From contig NZ_CP110136.1 of assembly GCF_025979705.1 (NCBI RefSeq), positions 3,658,001 to 3,722,000 of the forward strand: a stretch of 64,000 nt of DNA, written 5' to 3'. The DNA comes from Hymenobacter sp. YIM 151858-1 (lineage in GTDB: Bacteria; Bacteroidota; Bacteroidia; Cytophagales; Hymenobacteraceae). The position numbers and the translations under genes are program-made. The notes beneath the pieces were generated by a model. That model was given only the letters and a program-made list of their open reading frames with translations, did no database searches and had not been told where the DNA came from. Below, piece by piece: positions 9,206-17,521 of the stretch. Numbering within the stretch: the first letter of the stretch is position 1; each line of letters starts with the position of its first letter.

Positions 9206-9847
9206 ATGAAGACCCTTGTTTTTTGTGTGGCCTTATTGTGGGTGGCCCTAGGTGCTTTGCCCGGCCTGGCCCAGCAGCACCCAACAGCTAGCGGCAAGCT
9301 CACGGCCGCAGCGCATGCGCAAGCCGTAGCGGCGTATCAGCAGGAGCTCAATGCCGAGTACCGCGACTCTACCCGCTCGCCGTTGCCGGCGCCCCAGCGC
9401 CGTGCGTTTAAAGGCCTGCCGTTTTACCCCATCAGCCACAACTACTACGTGGAAGCCCGGCTGGTGCGCGACTCAACCTCGGCGCCGTTTGCCATGCCCA
9501 CCAGCACCATGCGGCGGCCTATGTACCGCAAGTTTGGCGAGCTGCACTTTACGCTGCAGGGCAAAGCCATGCGCCTGAACGTGTACCAAAGCCTCGACCT
9601 GCTGAAGCAGCCCGGCTACGAGGATTACCTGTTCGTGCCCTTCACCGACCTCACCAACGGCCACGGCTCGTACGGTGGCGGCCGCTACCTCGATCTGCGC
9701 ATACCTAGGGGCAACACCGTGTGGCTCGATTTCAACCGGGCTTATAACCCGTATTGCGCCTACAGCCCCGATTACTCGTGCCCCGTGCCGCCGCGCGAAA
9801 ACCACTTGCCAGTTGCCGTGAAAGCCGGCGTGCAGAGCGACCATTAA
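9206..9847 (+). CDS. Secreted DUF1684 family protein
   Basis: Encodes 213 residues from the ATG at 9206; the longer open frame begins inside the preceding exonuclease gene. A signal peptide ends near GLAQ. The conserved DUF1684 region includes RGNTVWLDFNRAYNPYCAYS and SCPVPPRENHLPVAVKAG near the C terminus. A TACCTTGC element at 9195 lies only a few bases before the ATG; if it is a -7 box the mRNA would be nearly leaderless, which is speculative. The molecular function of DUF1684 is not established. Confidence 0.85.
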   Translation: MKTLVFCVALLWVALGALPGLAQQHPTASGKLTAAAHAQAVAAYQQELNAEYRDSTRSPLPAPQRRAFKGLPFYPISHNYYVEARLVRDSTSAPFAMPTSTMRRPMYRKFGELHFTLQGKAMRLNVYQSLDLLKQPGYEDYLFVPFTDLTNGHGSYGGGRYLDLRIPRGNTVWLDFNRAYNPYCAYSPDYSCPVPPRENHLPVAVKAGVQSDH

Positions 9848-9887
9848 ACCCCGCATCGGGCCCTAGGTGATAAAAAACCTAGGCGCA

Positions 9888-9925
9888 AAAAAGAGCCCGG
9901 CAGCACGTGCTGCCGGGCTCTTTTT
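9888..9925. terminator. Bidirectional terminator, 38-bp palindrome
   Basis: A perfect 19-bp inverted repeat with A5 on one side and T5 on the other. It lies between the convergent DUF1684 gene and the TPM-domain gene and should terminate transcription from both. Confidence 0.92.
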
Positions 9926-9956
9926 GTGTAGGGTAGCCAGTGTTCGGACGGCGTGG

Positions 9957-10772
9957 TTACCAGTCGCCGGAGGCGCCGCCGCCGCCCGAAGAGCCGCCGC
10001 CGAAGCCGCCGAAACCGCCGCCTCCGCCGCCACCAAAACCACCGCCACCGAAGCCGCCGCCAAATCCGCCACCGCCGCCAATGATGACGGGCGGGAAGAA
10101 GCCACCACCCCAGCCGCGGCTGCGCCGGTAACCACCTCCGCCACCGCCGCCTCCGCGGCTGCGCATCAGGAAGATGAGCACCAGCACGCCGATAACCACC
10201 CAAAACAGCCAGCCGCTGCCGCTGCTATCGGAGTAGTCGGCGGTGGGGCGGGGCTCGGCCTGGTACTCGCCGGCGGCCAGGGCAATAAGGCGGTCTACGG
10301 CGCCGTCGAGGCCATCGTAGTAGCGCTCGGCCTTAAAGGCAGGCACAATTACGTTGCTGATGATGCGCTTGGCCAGGGCATCGGGAATGGCGCCCTCGAG
10401 GCCGTAGCCTGTGCGAATGGTGACTTTGCGCTCTTGCTGCGCCACCAAAATCAGCAGGCCGTTGTTTTTCTGGGCCTGCCCAATGCCCCAGCTTTCGAAC
10501 AGCTTCTGGCCGTAATCGGCAATTTCGGCGCCCTCCAGGCTAGGTACCGTTACAATGGCAAACTGCGAGGAGGTGGTGTCGTTGTAGTTGAGGAGCTTTT
10601 GCTCCAAGGCCTGTTCTTCGGCGGGCGAGAGCAGGCCGGCCAGGTCGTTTACGAGCCTGGGCGGCGTGGGCCGCTGCGGTATGTTTTGCCCCAGGGCTGC
10701 CGTAGCCAGCAGTAGGCACAGCAGCAGCCCGTAGGTACGCAGCCAAACCTGGGTAAGCACACGGGTGGTCAT
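9957..10772 (-). CDS. TPM-domain membrane protein with Gly-rich tail
   Basis: Encodes 271 residues. A signal peptide is followed by a TPM domain (about residues 36-165; LVNDLAGLLSP at the start and YGLEGAIPD in the middle), one transmembrane helix (GWLFWVVIGVLVLIFLM), and a C-terminal tail built almost entirely of Gly with Phe, Ser and Trp, ending SGDW. This is the YgcG architecture. It overlaps the upstream TPM gene by 4 bp (ATGA), implying translational coupling, and is the last gene of a lemA-TPM-TPM operon. TPM/YgcG proteins are linked to envelope maintenance, but their biochemical role is unresolved. Confidence 0.9.
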   Translation of the reverse strand: MTTRVLTQVWLRTYGLLLCLLLATAALGQNIPQRPTPPRLVNDLAGLLSPAEEQALEQKLLNYNDTTSSQFAIVTVPSLEGAEIADYGQKLFESWGIGQAQKNNGLLILVAQQERKVTIRTGYGLEGAIPDALAKRIISNVIVPAFKAERYYDGLDGAVDRLIALAAGEYQAEPRPTADYSDSSGSGWLFWVVIGVLVLIFLMRSRGGGGGGGGYRRSRGWGGGFFPPVIIGGGGGFGGGFGGGGFGGGGGGGFGGFGGGSSGGGGASGDW

Positions 10773-11227
10773 GAGCGCGGTGGTTTCGGCGGGCCGCCGA
10801 ACGAAATGGAGTTGTCCAGCTCGTTTTGGTCGGTGGCCGCGTTGTGCGGAAAGTAGTGGCGCAGCTGCTCGCCGGCCAGCTGAATGCCCTGCTCCAGCCC
10901 CTGCACGTACTGCTGCCGCCGGAAATAGCTTAGCACTACTTCCTTGGTACGCTCCCAGAAGTCGTCGGGCACGGCCGCGTTGATGCCGGCGTCGCCGATA
11001 ACGGCAAACTGCCGCGAGGCCCACGCCACGTAAAACAGCACGCCGTTGCGCTGGGCCGTGCGGTGCATGCCCAACTGCCCAAATACATGCGCGGCGCGGT
11101 CCATGGGCTCGGGCGTGGGGCATTCTTCTTCGAGGTGCACCCGGATTTCGCCCGACGTAGCCAGTTCGGCCTTGCGAATGGCCTCCACGAGTGCTGCCTC
11201 TTGCTGGGGCGTGATGGGGGAATACAT
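10769..11227 (-). CDS. Cytoplasmic-type TPM-domain protein
   Basis: Encodes 152 residues from the ATG at 11227; the longer frame runs into a repeated intergenic sequence. It is a TPM domain without signal peptide or membrane helix (TSGEIRVHLEEECP early, then NGVLFYVAWASRQFAVIGDAG, and a C-terminal GGPPKPPRS tail). It overlaps the downstream TPM gene by 4 bp and follows lemA. LemA with one or two TPM proteins is a recurrent bacterial gene set of unknown mechanism. Confidence 0.88.
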   Translation of the reverse strand: MYSPITPQQEAALVEAIRKAELATSGEIRVHLEEECPTPEPMDRAAHVFGQLGMHRTAQRNGVLFYVAWASRQFAVIGDAGINAAVPDDFWERTKEVVLSYFRRQQYVQGLEQGIQLAGEQLRHYFPHNAATDQNELDNSISFGGPPKPPRS

Positions 11228-11317
11228 AGCAGGTAAAGGAAGAATGAAGAAGGACGAAGGAGGAGCCGCGCCGCGTGGGTTGTTGCTCATTCTTCCTTCG
11301 TCATTCCTCACTGAATG

Positions 11318-11899
11318 TTATTCAAAATTGACCGTCGGGGCTTTTTGCGCGGCAGCATCGGCCTCGAAGTAGGGCTTGGCCTGGAAGCCGAACACGCCCG
11401 CAAACAGGTTGTTGGGGAAGGAGCGGATGTACGTGTTGTACTGGTTGGTGGCGTCGTTAAACTTCTGGCGCTCCACGTTGATGCGGTTTTCGGTGCCCTC
11501 GATCTGGGCCTGCAACTCCTGGAAGTTGGCGTTGGCCTTCAGGTCGGGGTAGTTTTCGGCCACGGCCAGCAGGCGGCCCAGGCCGGCGCTCAGCTGCCCC
11601 TGGGCTTCCTGAAACTGCTTGAGGTTTTCGGGCGTGAGCTGATCGGCGCGCAGCTGCACGCTGGTGGCTTTGGCGCGGGCCTCCACTACTTGCGTAAGGG
11701 TTTGCTGCTCAAACTTGGCGGCGCCTTTCACGGTGTTTACCAGGTTCGGAATCAGGTCGGAGCGGCGCTGGTAGCTGTTTTGCACGTTGGCCCACTGGGC
11801 CTGCACTTTCTGATCGAGCTCGACCATGGTGTTGTAGCCGCACGACGATTGCGAGAGCAGCACCACCAGGCCGGCGAAGTAAAGGAGAAGGCGTTTCAT
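11318..11899 (-). CDS. lemA: LemA family protein
   Basis: Encodes 193 residues. The N terminus is a signal or anchor segment ending in a lipobox-like SQSSC, followed by the LemA signature YNTMVELDQKVQAQWANVQ and the conserved RRSDLIPNLVNTVKG. The remainder is predicted helical, matching the four-helix LemA fold, and ends with FAGVFGFQAKPYFEAD. It heads a minus-strand operon with two TPM proteins. LemA proteins are membrane-associated and of unknown biochemical role. Between it and the next gene (11228-11317) lies an imperfect inverted repeat of AGGAAGAATGA-like sequence. Confidence 0.92.
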   Translation of the reverse strand: MKRLLLYFAGLVVLLSQSSCGYNTMVELDQKVQAQWANVQNSYQRRSDLIPNLVNTVKGAAKFEQQTLTQVVEARAKATSVQLRADQLTPENLKQFQEAQGQLSAGLGRLLAVAENYPDLKANANFQELQAQIEGTENRINVERQKFNDATNQYNTYIRSFPNNLFAGVFGFQAKPYFEADAAAQKAPTVNFE

Positions 11900-12061
11900 T
11901 GTGAGTGTGTAGGAGAGAGAGTGAAGAAATATTTCGTCGAACGAAGCCGCACGGCCGCGGTTGTATGGCCGAGCTGGCGTTGCAAAGTACGTATTCATAG
12001 CAGAGCGGTTATATAATGCCCGCAACCACCACGAATCCGTATTTTGCAACGCAGGTTTTGC

Positions 12062-12213
12062 GATGAGCGGATGAGGGAGATGATTAAATGAGCAAATGAG
12101 TGGATGAGTAGATGACTGGCCACCGGCCAAAATCAGTTACTCATCTGCTCACCCGCCCATCTACTCATTTACTCATCCACTCATCTCTCCATCCACTTCA
12201 TCTGCTCATCTAC
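12062..12213. repeat. Degenerate ATGAG-unit inverted repeat
   Basis: The left arm (12062-12115) is a run of degenerate 7-8 bp units ending in ATGAG; the right arm (about 12138-12213) is the complementary run of CTCAT units; the centre is GGCCACCGGCC. The right arm abuts the ATG of the nucleotidyltransferase gene. A short CTCATCCA run of the same kind occurs at 44819. The rest of the 316-bp gap (11900-12061) holds the lemA promoter region and no gene that I can see. Confidence 0.75.
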
Positions 12214-12215
12214 TC

Positions 12216-13229
12216 ATGAAAGCCATCATTCCCGTTGCGGGCATTGGGTCGCGCCTGCGGCCGCACACCCACACCCAGCCCAAGTCGCTGGTGCCGGTAG
12301 CGGGCACGCCCATACTGGGGCACATTATCGATCGGCTGGTGGCCGTGGGCATCCAGGACTTCGTGTTTGTGGTGGGCTACCTAGGCGAAAAGGTGGAGCG
12401 CTACGTGCGCCGCTGCTACCCCCAGCTGCGCGCCGAGTTTGTGGTGCAGGAGCCGCGCGAGGGCATCGGGCACGCCTTGTGGCTGGCCCGCGAAACCTTC
12501 CGGCACGAGCAGGAGCCCATCCTGATTCAGCTGGGCGACACCATCGTGGACGTGGACCTGCAGAAGATCATCGAAGGGCCCGGCACGGTGCTGGCCGTGA
12601 AGGAGGTGAAAACGCCCTCGTCGTTTGGGGTGGTAGAAATTGGCGTGAACGGCCGCGTAACCAAGGCCGTGGAAAAGCCGCGCATTCCCAAATCCAACTT
12701 CGCGCTGGTGGGCCTCTACCGCATCGAGAACCCGGCCTGGCTGGCCTCGGCCCTGGAGCGCATCATCGAGGAAGACCGCCGCACCCACAACGAGTTTTAC
12801 CTCACCGATGCGCTGATGCTCATGATTGAGCAAGGCGCCGAAATGACGACCTGGAGCGTAGAAAGCTGGTTTGATTGCGGCCGCAAGGATACCCTGCTCG
12901 AGGCCAATGCCCGGCTGCTTAACCGGCCCGCGTTTTTGCAGGCCTCGCAGGAGCATGAGTTCCCGAACACGGTCATCATCCCGCCCGTGAGCATCGCCCG
13001 CGACTGCCACATCAGCAACAGCATCATCGGGCCGAACGTGGCCATCGGCGAGCGGACGATTATCCAGGACACCATTCTGCGCAACAGCATTATCGGGGCG
13101 TACAGCGAGCTGCGCACCGCCGTGATGCACAACTGCATCGTGGGCTCCGATGCTTCGTTCAGGGGGCTGAACCACAGCCTGAACATCGGCGACAACACCG
13201 AAATCGACTACACCGCCACCGGCGACTAA
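12216..13229 (+). CDS. Sugar-phosphate nucleotidyltransferase
   Basis: Encodes 337 residues. The N-terminal nucleotidyltransferase domain (about 1-235) has the nucleotide-binding signature AGIGSRLRPHTHTQPKSL at residues 8-25 and the acidic metal site QLGDTIVDVD. The C terminus (about 245-330) is a left-handed beta-helix of hexapeptide repeats (NSIIGPNVAIGE, DTILRNSIIG). This matches glucose-1-phosphate thymidylyl- or uridylyltransferase-like enzymes that make NDP-sugars for cell-surface glycans. The exact sugar and nucleotide cannot be decided, and no glycan operon adjoins it. Confidence 0.9.
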   Translation: MKAIIPVAGIGSRLRPHTHTQPKSLVPVAGTPILGHIIDRLVAVGIQDFVFVVGYLGEKVERYVRRCYPQLRAEFVVQEPREGIGHALWLARETFRHEQEPILIQLGDTIVDVDLQKIIEGPGTVLAVKEVKTPSSFGVVEIGVNGRVTKAVEKPRIPKSNFALVGLYRIENPAWLASALERIIEEDRRTHNEFYLTDALMLMIEQGAEMTTWSVESWFDCGRKDTLLEANARLLNRPAFLQASQEHEFPNTVIIPPVSIARDCHISNSIIGPNVAIGERTIIQDTILRNSIIGAYSELRTAVMHNCIVGSDASFRGLNHSLNIGDNTEIDYTATGD

Positions 13230-13249
13230 GTTGCGCGGGTTGCCCTAGG

Positions 13250-13708
13250 TCAGGCGGCGTTGGGCTGCAAGGCATCGTCCCACTCCTGCTGCAAGCCGGA
13301 GGCCGCATCGGCCGAGCCCGTGAGCCACTCCAGCGCCGTGTGCGCATCGGCAAAAAACTGCACCGAGCGGCCCACCAGGCGCTTGTTGATGGGCAGCAGC
13401 TCTTCCACCACCATCAGGTTGTAGGCGTCGTCGGCCACAATGGCAATGCGGCGCACTTTGGTATCGGCCAAAGCGGGTAGCCAGGTGCCTTCGAGCCACA
13501 TCTGGTCCTCCACGTTTAGGGGGGCAGCGCTCAGCTCAATCAGCCACGACGAGGCTTCGTGGCTGACGGCCAGATCAAGCAGTGATTCGTGCACGCTCTG
13601 AAAAAGGCTCAGGCCCGCGAAACGCTCCACACCGTTCCAGCGGTGGCGCAACAGGCCAATGGACCAATCGTGTTGCACGCACACAAAATCACTAACGGTG
13701 TACATCAT
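13250..13708 (-). CDS. STAS-like small protein, paralog of the 42114 gene
   Basis: Encodes 152 residues. An in-frame ATG at 13741 would add 11 residues; 13708 is preferred because it aligns with the paralog at 42114. Shared features are HRWNG near the N terminus, a strand ending in WLIELS, then VEDQMWLEGTWLPALA, YNLMVVEELLP, and a final block VQFFADAHTALEWL. The alpha/beta pattern suggests a STAS/SpoIIAA-like fold, which in other proteins mediates regulatory protein-protein contacts. No catalytic residues are evident. It is transcribed away from the tubulin/motor cluster. Confidence 0.75.
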   Translation of the reverse strand: MMYTVSDFVCVQHDWSIGLLRHRWNGVERFAGLSLFQSVHESLLDLAVSHEASSWLIELSAAPLNVEDQMWLEGTWLPALADTKVRRIAIVADDAYNLMVVEELLPINKRLVGRSVQFFADAHTALEWLTGSADAASGLQQEWDDALQPNAA

Positions 13709-13975
13709 AGAGGCGGTGGGGCGGGTAGGCAGCTTGGGCATTTAAGGAGACTTGTACGCAGACCGGTGCATCTGGGTATTGTTTGATAGAAGGTGTTTAT
13801 GTAACAATTCCAAGGGAGGGAAGTTGTCCTAGGTGCCCGTAACGGCTTCTGAAGGGCGGCAGGGCAAACCACCGGCCGCCCCCGATAAAATTTTATCAGG
13901 CCCGCAACGTTGGCCTGCACAACCTCCGGAGCCTTGTAGCAGTACGTGGCTTTGCACTACCACTCGGAGGTGCGT

Positions 13976-15343
13976 ATGTTCGGGCCGATGCGTATCCCTT
14001 TTTTTGTTCGACACACCCTGCCCGTAGTCGGGCTATTGCTGGCTGGCTGCTACTCGCGTTCCGATATGAACCCCGAGAGCGGGCAACCCGCTGCCCCCGC
14101 CGATGCGGCTGCCACGCGCCCCAAAGCGCCAGCAGCCCAGCCGGCTGCTAGGCCCAGCGCCGCGGCAGCAGCTACTTCGCCTTTGGAGCGGGTAAACGTA
14201 TTTCTGGAAGTTTCGGGTTCCATGCAGGGCTTTATGCCCACGGCCGGCGCCGATGCCCGCACCACGCAGTTTCAGCAGCAGGTATCGGAGTGGCTCTCGG
14301 CCCTCGAGCGCAGCCCCAACCTAGGGCAGCGCCGCTACTACCGCATTGCCGACCGCCCCGTGGCCGACTCGTACCGCGCCCTGAGCGAAACCGTGCGCCG
14401 CGGCATTCGGGAGCCCGCCAAAAGCACCAGCATTCCGGCCATTCTCGATACCGTGGCCAACCGCTACCTCTCCGATGGGAGCGTAAGCGTCATCATCTCC
14501 GACTTTATTTATTCGCCCGAGCGCGCCGGCGATGTGCCCTACATCAGCACGGATATTGCCGATGCGCTGGCCCGCAGCCGCCCCGATCTGGCCGTGTCGG
14601 TGTACGGTTTCACGTCCGATTTCCGCGGCACGTACTACCCGGCCATTAAGGGCAAGGCGGCCAAGGTGCCCAATTGCTGCCCCGAGCCAGTGCCGTACTA
14701 CATGTGGGTGCTGGGCCCGAGCAAGCTGGTAGCCGAGTTCGATGCCTCGCTGATGAAGAACCTCGAGGCCGAGCAGGCGCACTTTGGCCTGCCCGCCGCC
14801 GAGGTGCCCAGCGCGGTGCTGAGCCGCTACGGCCGCAAGGGCGTGTGGTTTGTGGCCGATGCCGGCAAGCAGGCCGGTGCCTCGGGCCGCGTGGTGGCCA
14901 TTGAAGAAGCCACAGCGCAGGAGCCCGCCGAGTTTGTGGTCGGCCTCAACCTAAACCAATTGCCCGAGCTGTTTCAGGCCCCCGCGTACCTGCAGAAGAA
15001 CCTGGTGCTGCGCGGCAACATGCCCGAGGCGAAAGTGGTGAAGGTAGAAGGCGCTAGCGAGGCTACCCGCCGCAGCGGTGGCCCCGAGGCCGACTATACC
15101 CATTTTGTGACGGTACGCGTAACCGCCAAGCCCCGCCAGAAGCAGGATTTGGTGCTGGCCCTGCCGGCTACGCGCCCTGCGTGGGTAGAAAAATGGACTA
15201 CCGCGGATGATTCGCGCCCTGGCTCTCAGACGTTTGCCCTCAGCCGCCAGCTCGATGGCCTGCAGCGCCTGCTATCGGGCCGCAATACTGGCACGAATGC
15301 TGCCGAGGTTATGCGCGTGCCTTTGGCTGTGCAGCCGGATTAG
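13976..15343 (+). CDS. vWA-like lipoprotein, first gene of motor cluster
   Basis: Encodes 455 residues. The ATG at 13976 is preceded by GGAGG and starts a signal peptide with lipobox LLLAGC; a GTG at 13946 is possible. After an Ala/Pro-rich tether, a von Willebrand A-like domain begins at about residue 73: VNVFLEVSGSMQGF. The MIDAS motif DxSxS is altered to ExSxS (E78, S80, S82), so metal binding may be weakened. SVIISDFIYSPE further on fits the next strand and loop. The C-terminal 150 residues look beta-rich. It should be lipid-anchored facing the periplasm and may act as the sensor or structural element of the 13.9-25.8 kb cluster. Function is inferred from context only. Confidence 0.78.
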   Translation: MFGPMRIPFFVRHTLPVVGLLLAGCYSRSDMNPESGQPAAPADAAATRPKAPAAQPAARPSAAAAATSPLERVNVFLEVSGSMQGFMPTAGADARTTQFQQQVSEWLSALERSPNLGQRRYYRIADRPVADSYRALSETVRRGIREPAKSTSIPAILDTVANRYLSDGSVSVIISDFIYSPERAGDVPYISTDIADALARSRPDLAVSVYGFTSDFRGTYYPAIKGKAAKVPNCCPEPVPYYMWVLGPSKLVAEFDASLMKNLEAEQAHFGLPAAEVPSAVLSRYGRKGVWFVADAGKQAGASGRVVAIEEATAQEPAEFVVGLNLNQLPELFQAPAYLQKNLVLRGNMPEAKVVKVEGASEATRRSGGPEADYTHFVTVRVTAKPRQKQDLVLALPATRPAWVEKWTTADDSRPGSQTFALSRQLDGLQRLLSGRNTGTNAAEVMRVPLAVQPD

Positions 15344-15344
15344 C

Positions 15345-15484
15345 GGGTAGGGGTTAGGGCTTAGGAGTTAGTGCCTAGGTCCGGCCAATGCCTTTTTGCG
15401 GCGGTGGCCGCTTTTGCTTTGTTTCTCTCAATGGGTTTTCGGCCAGTACCTAAGCCCTAATACCTAAGTCCCTTAGCCCTTCCC
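15345..15484. repeat. TTAGGG/CCTAAG-type inverted repeat, copy 1
   Basis: Fills the whole gap between the vWA-like lipoprotein and the three-helix protein. Arms of GGGTTAGGGCTTAGGAG type (near 15350-15372) and CCTAAGCCCTAATACC type (near 15448-15482) are imperfect complements. The same family recurs at 15878. Probably forms a long hairpin in the cluster mRNA. Confidence 0.75.
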
Positions 15485-15877
15485 ATGAAAGGTTTTTTCC
15501 GCGCCCTCTACGAAGTTATCGGCCTGCCGCAACCCCCTTCGGAAACCCCGGTTTACCGCGACGTTATCTTCCCCAACATCGGCCTGCTGAACCTGGGCAT
15601 CACGCTGGCGCTGCTGGTGCTGTTTTACCTGGTTATCAACCGCTGGATGCGCGTGGCCACCTTTAGCCGGCCCAGCCATTGGTCGATTTTGCTGGTGCTG
15701 AATGCGGTTATTGCTTTCATCATCGTTATAGCGCAGGTAAAAGGCCAGAACGTGGTAGAGCACTCCTATATGTATTGGCTGGCGCTGCTGAATGCCATTT
15801 ACGCGGCGCTGTTCTTCTTCCTGTTCTCGCTCGTTTTCCGCAAGCTGTCGGTAAACGCCAGCACGACTCCTTTTTAG
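15485..15877 (+). CDS. Three-helix inner-membrane protein
   Basis: Encodes 130 residues with three predicted transmembrane helices (about 33-51, 63-82 and 93-116) and a short soluble N terminus rich in Pro. No family is recognised. It lies between the vWA-like lipoprotein and the tubulin-like gene in the same direction, separated from each only by hairpin repeats, so it may be the membrane anchor of the tubulin-like protein; that role is inference. Confidence 0.75.
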   Translation: MKGFFRALYEVIGLPQPPSETPVYRDVIFPNIGLLNLGITLALLVLFYLVINRWMRVATFSRPSHWSILLVLNAVIAFIIVIAQVKGQNVVEHSYMYWLALLNAIYAALFFFLFSLVFRKLSVNASTTPF

Positions 15878-15970
15878 GGTTTAGTGAGTAGGGACTTAGG
15901 GCTTAGTTGTTAGCCCTTGCTCCCGAATCAATTACTAAGCCCTAACACCTAAGTCCCTAAGCCCTCACCA
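15878..15970. repeat. TTAGGG/CCTAAG-type inverted repeat, copy 2
   Basis: Arms near 15889-15912 and 15935-15958 are imperfect complements (AGGGACTTAGGGCTTAG against CTAAGCCCTAACACC). It fills the 93-bp gap before the tubulin-like gene and is the same family as the repeat at 15345. Confidence 0.78.
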
Positions 15971-17410
15971 ATGGCTAAACTCTTTCTTTTCGGCATCGGC
16001 GGTACCGGCTCGCGCGTGGTCCGCTCGCTCACGATGTTGTTGGCCTCGGGCATTCAGCTGCCCAACTGCCAGCAGGTAGTACCCATCATCATCGACCCGG
16101 ATGCGCAGAATGCGGACATGAACCGCACGGTGCAGATGCTGCAAACCTACCAGCAGATCTACAAGCGCCTCGGTCCGCGCGACGAAGGGTTCTTCAAGAC
16201 CGACATCAGCACCTTGTCGTCGATCAGCCAGGATGTGAACGGCTCGGTGAAGGACACGTTCGTGTTCGACTTCGGGGGCATCAACCGCTCGTTCCGCGAC
16301 TACCTAGGGTACAACGCTTTGCCCGTGGAGTCGAAGGCGTTGGTGGAGGCCCTGTTCACGCAGGACAACCTCGAAAGCCCGCTGACCATTGGTTTCCGCG
16401 GCTCGCCCAACGTAGGCTCGGTGGTGCTCAACCGTATTGTAGAGTCGCCGGAGCTGCGCTTTTTCGCCGATAACTTCCAGCAGGACGACCGGGTGTTCTT
16501 CATCTCGTCGATTTTTGGCGGCACCGGCGCTTCGGGCTTCCCGCTGCTGCTCAAGAACCTGAAAGACCCGAACACACGCCTGAGCAACGCCCGCTACCTG
16601 CGCGATGCCCTTACCGGCGCCGTAACGGTGATGCCCTATTTCGCGCTGCAGAGCGAGGACAACCAAGTCATCGACTCGAACAACTTCCTGACGAAAACCA
16701 AGGCGGCCCTAGGTTACTACGAAAACCACTTGCAGGGCCTCGACGCCCTGTACTACTTGGCCGATACGCCCGACACGCCCTACGACAACCAGCCCGGCGG
16801 CCAGGGCCAGCGCAACAAAGCGCACATCATCGAGCTGCTGGCGGCGCTGAGCATCGTGGACTTCATGCACTACACGCCCGACGAGCTGCGCTCGAACGGC
16901 CCGCTGCACCACGAGTACGGCCTGGGGGCCGATACGGCCGAGGTACAGTTCCAGCACCTGCCCGACGAAACCAAGGAGCAAGTGGCCCAGCACCTCACGC
17001 AGCTGCTGTACTTCACCAAGTACCACCGCCAGCACATGGGCTCCGACGAGGCGCCCTACGCGAAGAACCTCAACCTGCAGTACGCGCAGAAAAACGAGCC
17101 CATCTTCCGCCAGCTCGATGCCTTCCTGCACAGCTCCGACTTTGGCGTTGATGCCTGGCTGACCGAGCTGAGCCAGAACCGACGCGCGTTCCGCCCCTTC
17201 AACCTGAATACCGACGACTTCAACCTGATGATCAACGGTAAGCCAGTGGAAACGGGCTTTTTCAGCAAGGGCATTAGCCGCAACTACCTGCTCGATGCGC
17301 TGAACAGCCGCGAGAAGAAGGTGCAGGACGCCGACAATTTCCGCAAGCTCATCACGCTGATGTACGACGTCACGGATGAGGCCTTCCGGGACAAAGTGAA
17401 AGTGGTGTAA
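15971..17410 (+). CDS. Tubulin/FtsZ-like GTPase
   Basis: Encodes 479 residues. The N terminus LFGIGGTGSRVV (residues 6-17) matches the first phosphate loop of tubulin/FtsZ-fold proteins, and SSIFGGTGASGFP (around G183-G189) matches the tubulin signature GGTGSG. Together with the length and alternating alpha/beta pattern this supports a tubulin-like domain (the tubulin_2 type rather than FtsZ itself). I could not identify a convincing NxDxxD catalytic T7 loop, so GTP hydrolysis and polymerisation are uncertain. Its neighbours include an actin-fold ATPase and a MotAB-like pair, suggesting a cytoplasmic scaffold or switch for a membrane machine. Confidence 0.82.
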   Translation: MAKLFLFGIGGTGSRVVRSLTMLLASGIQLPNCQQVVPIIIDPDAQNADMNRTVQMLQTYQQIYKRLGPRDEGFFKTDISTLSSISQDVNGSVKDTFVFDFGGINRSFRDYLGYNALPVESKALVEALFTQDNLESPLTIGFRGSPNVGSVVLNRIVESPELRFFADNFQQDDRVFFISSIFGGTGASGFPLLLKNLKDPNTRLSNARYLRDALTGAVTVMPYFALQSEDNQVIDSNNFLTKTKAALGYYENHLQGLDALYYLADTPDTPYDNQPGGQGQRNKAHIIELLAALSIVDFMHYTPDELRSNGPLHHEYGLGADTAEVQFQHLPDETKEQVAQHLTQLLYFTKYHRQHMGSDEAPYAKNLNLQYAQKNEPIFRQLDAFLHSSDFGVDAWLTELSQNRRAFRPFNLNTDDFNLMINGKPVETGFFSKGISRNYLLDALNSREKKVQDADNFRKLITLMYDVTDEAFRDKVKVV

Positions 17411-17425
17411 GCCAGCACGACCAAG

Positions 17426-17483
17426 CTCCCCTCCTCAGATGAGGAGGGGACGCGGCAGCTTTAGCTGACGCTGGGGTGGTTGA
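17426..17483. repeat. CCCCTCCTCA-type repeat, partial copy
   Basis: Contains the 22-bp palindrome CCCCTCCTCAGATGAGGAGGGG-like core (17428-17449) and GGGGTGGTTGA (17473-17483), both also present in the longer repeat at 23224. It lies between the tubulin-like gene and the low-GC gene. Confidence 0.75.
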
Positions 17484-17521
17484 CCTCGTTGAACGACTTT
17501 CGGCCGAATTTGCAAGGCATC

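Noticed and set aside
9867-10715. 282-residue plus-strand frame opposite the TPM gene
   Set aside because: Reverse of the Gly-rich tail; Ala/Pro low complexity and no start context.
12062-12213. Possible CRISPR array
   Set aside because: Units are 7-8 bp, contiguous and inverted about a centre, with no spacers and no cas genes nearby.
15345-15970. TTAGGG-containing repeats as telomere-like sequence
   Set aside because: They are short, interspersed, imperfect inverted repeats in an operon, not tandem arrays at a terminus.
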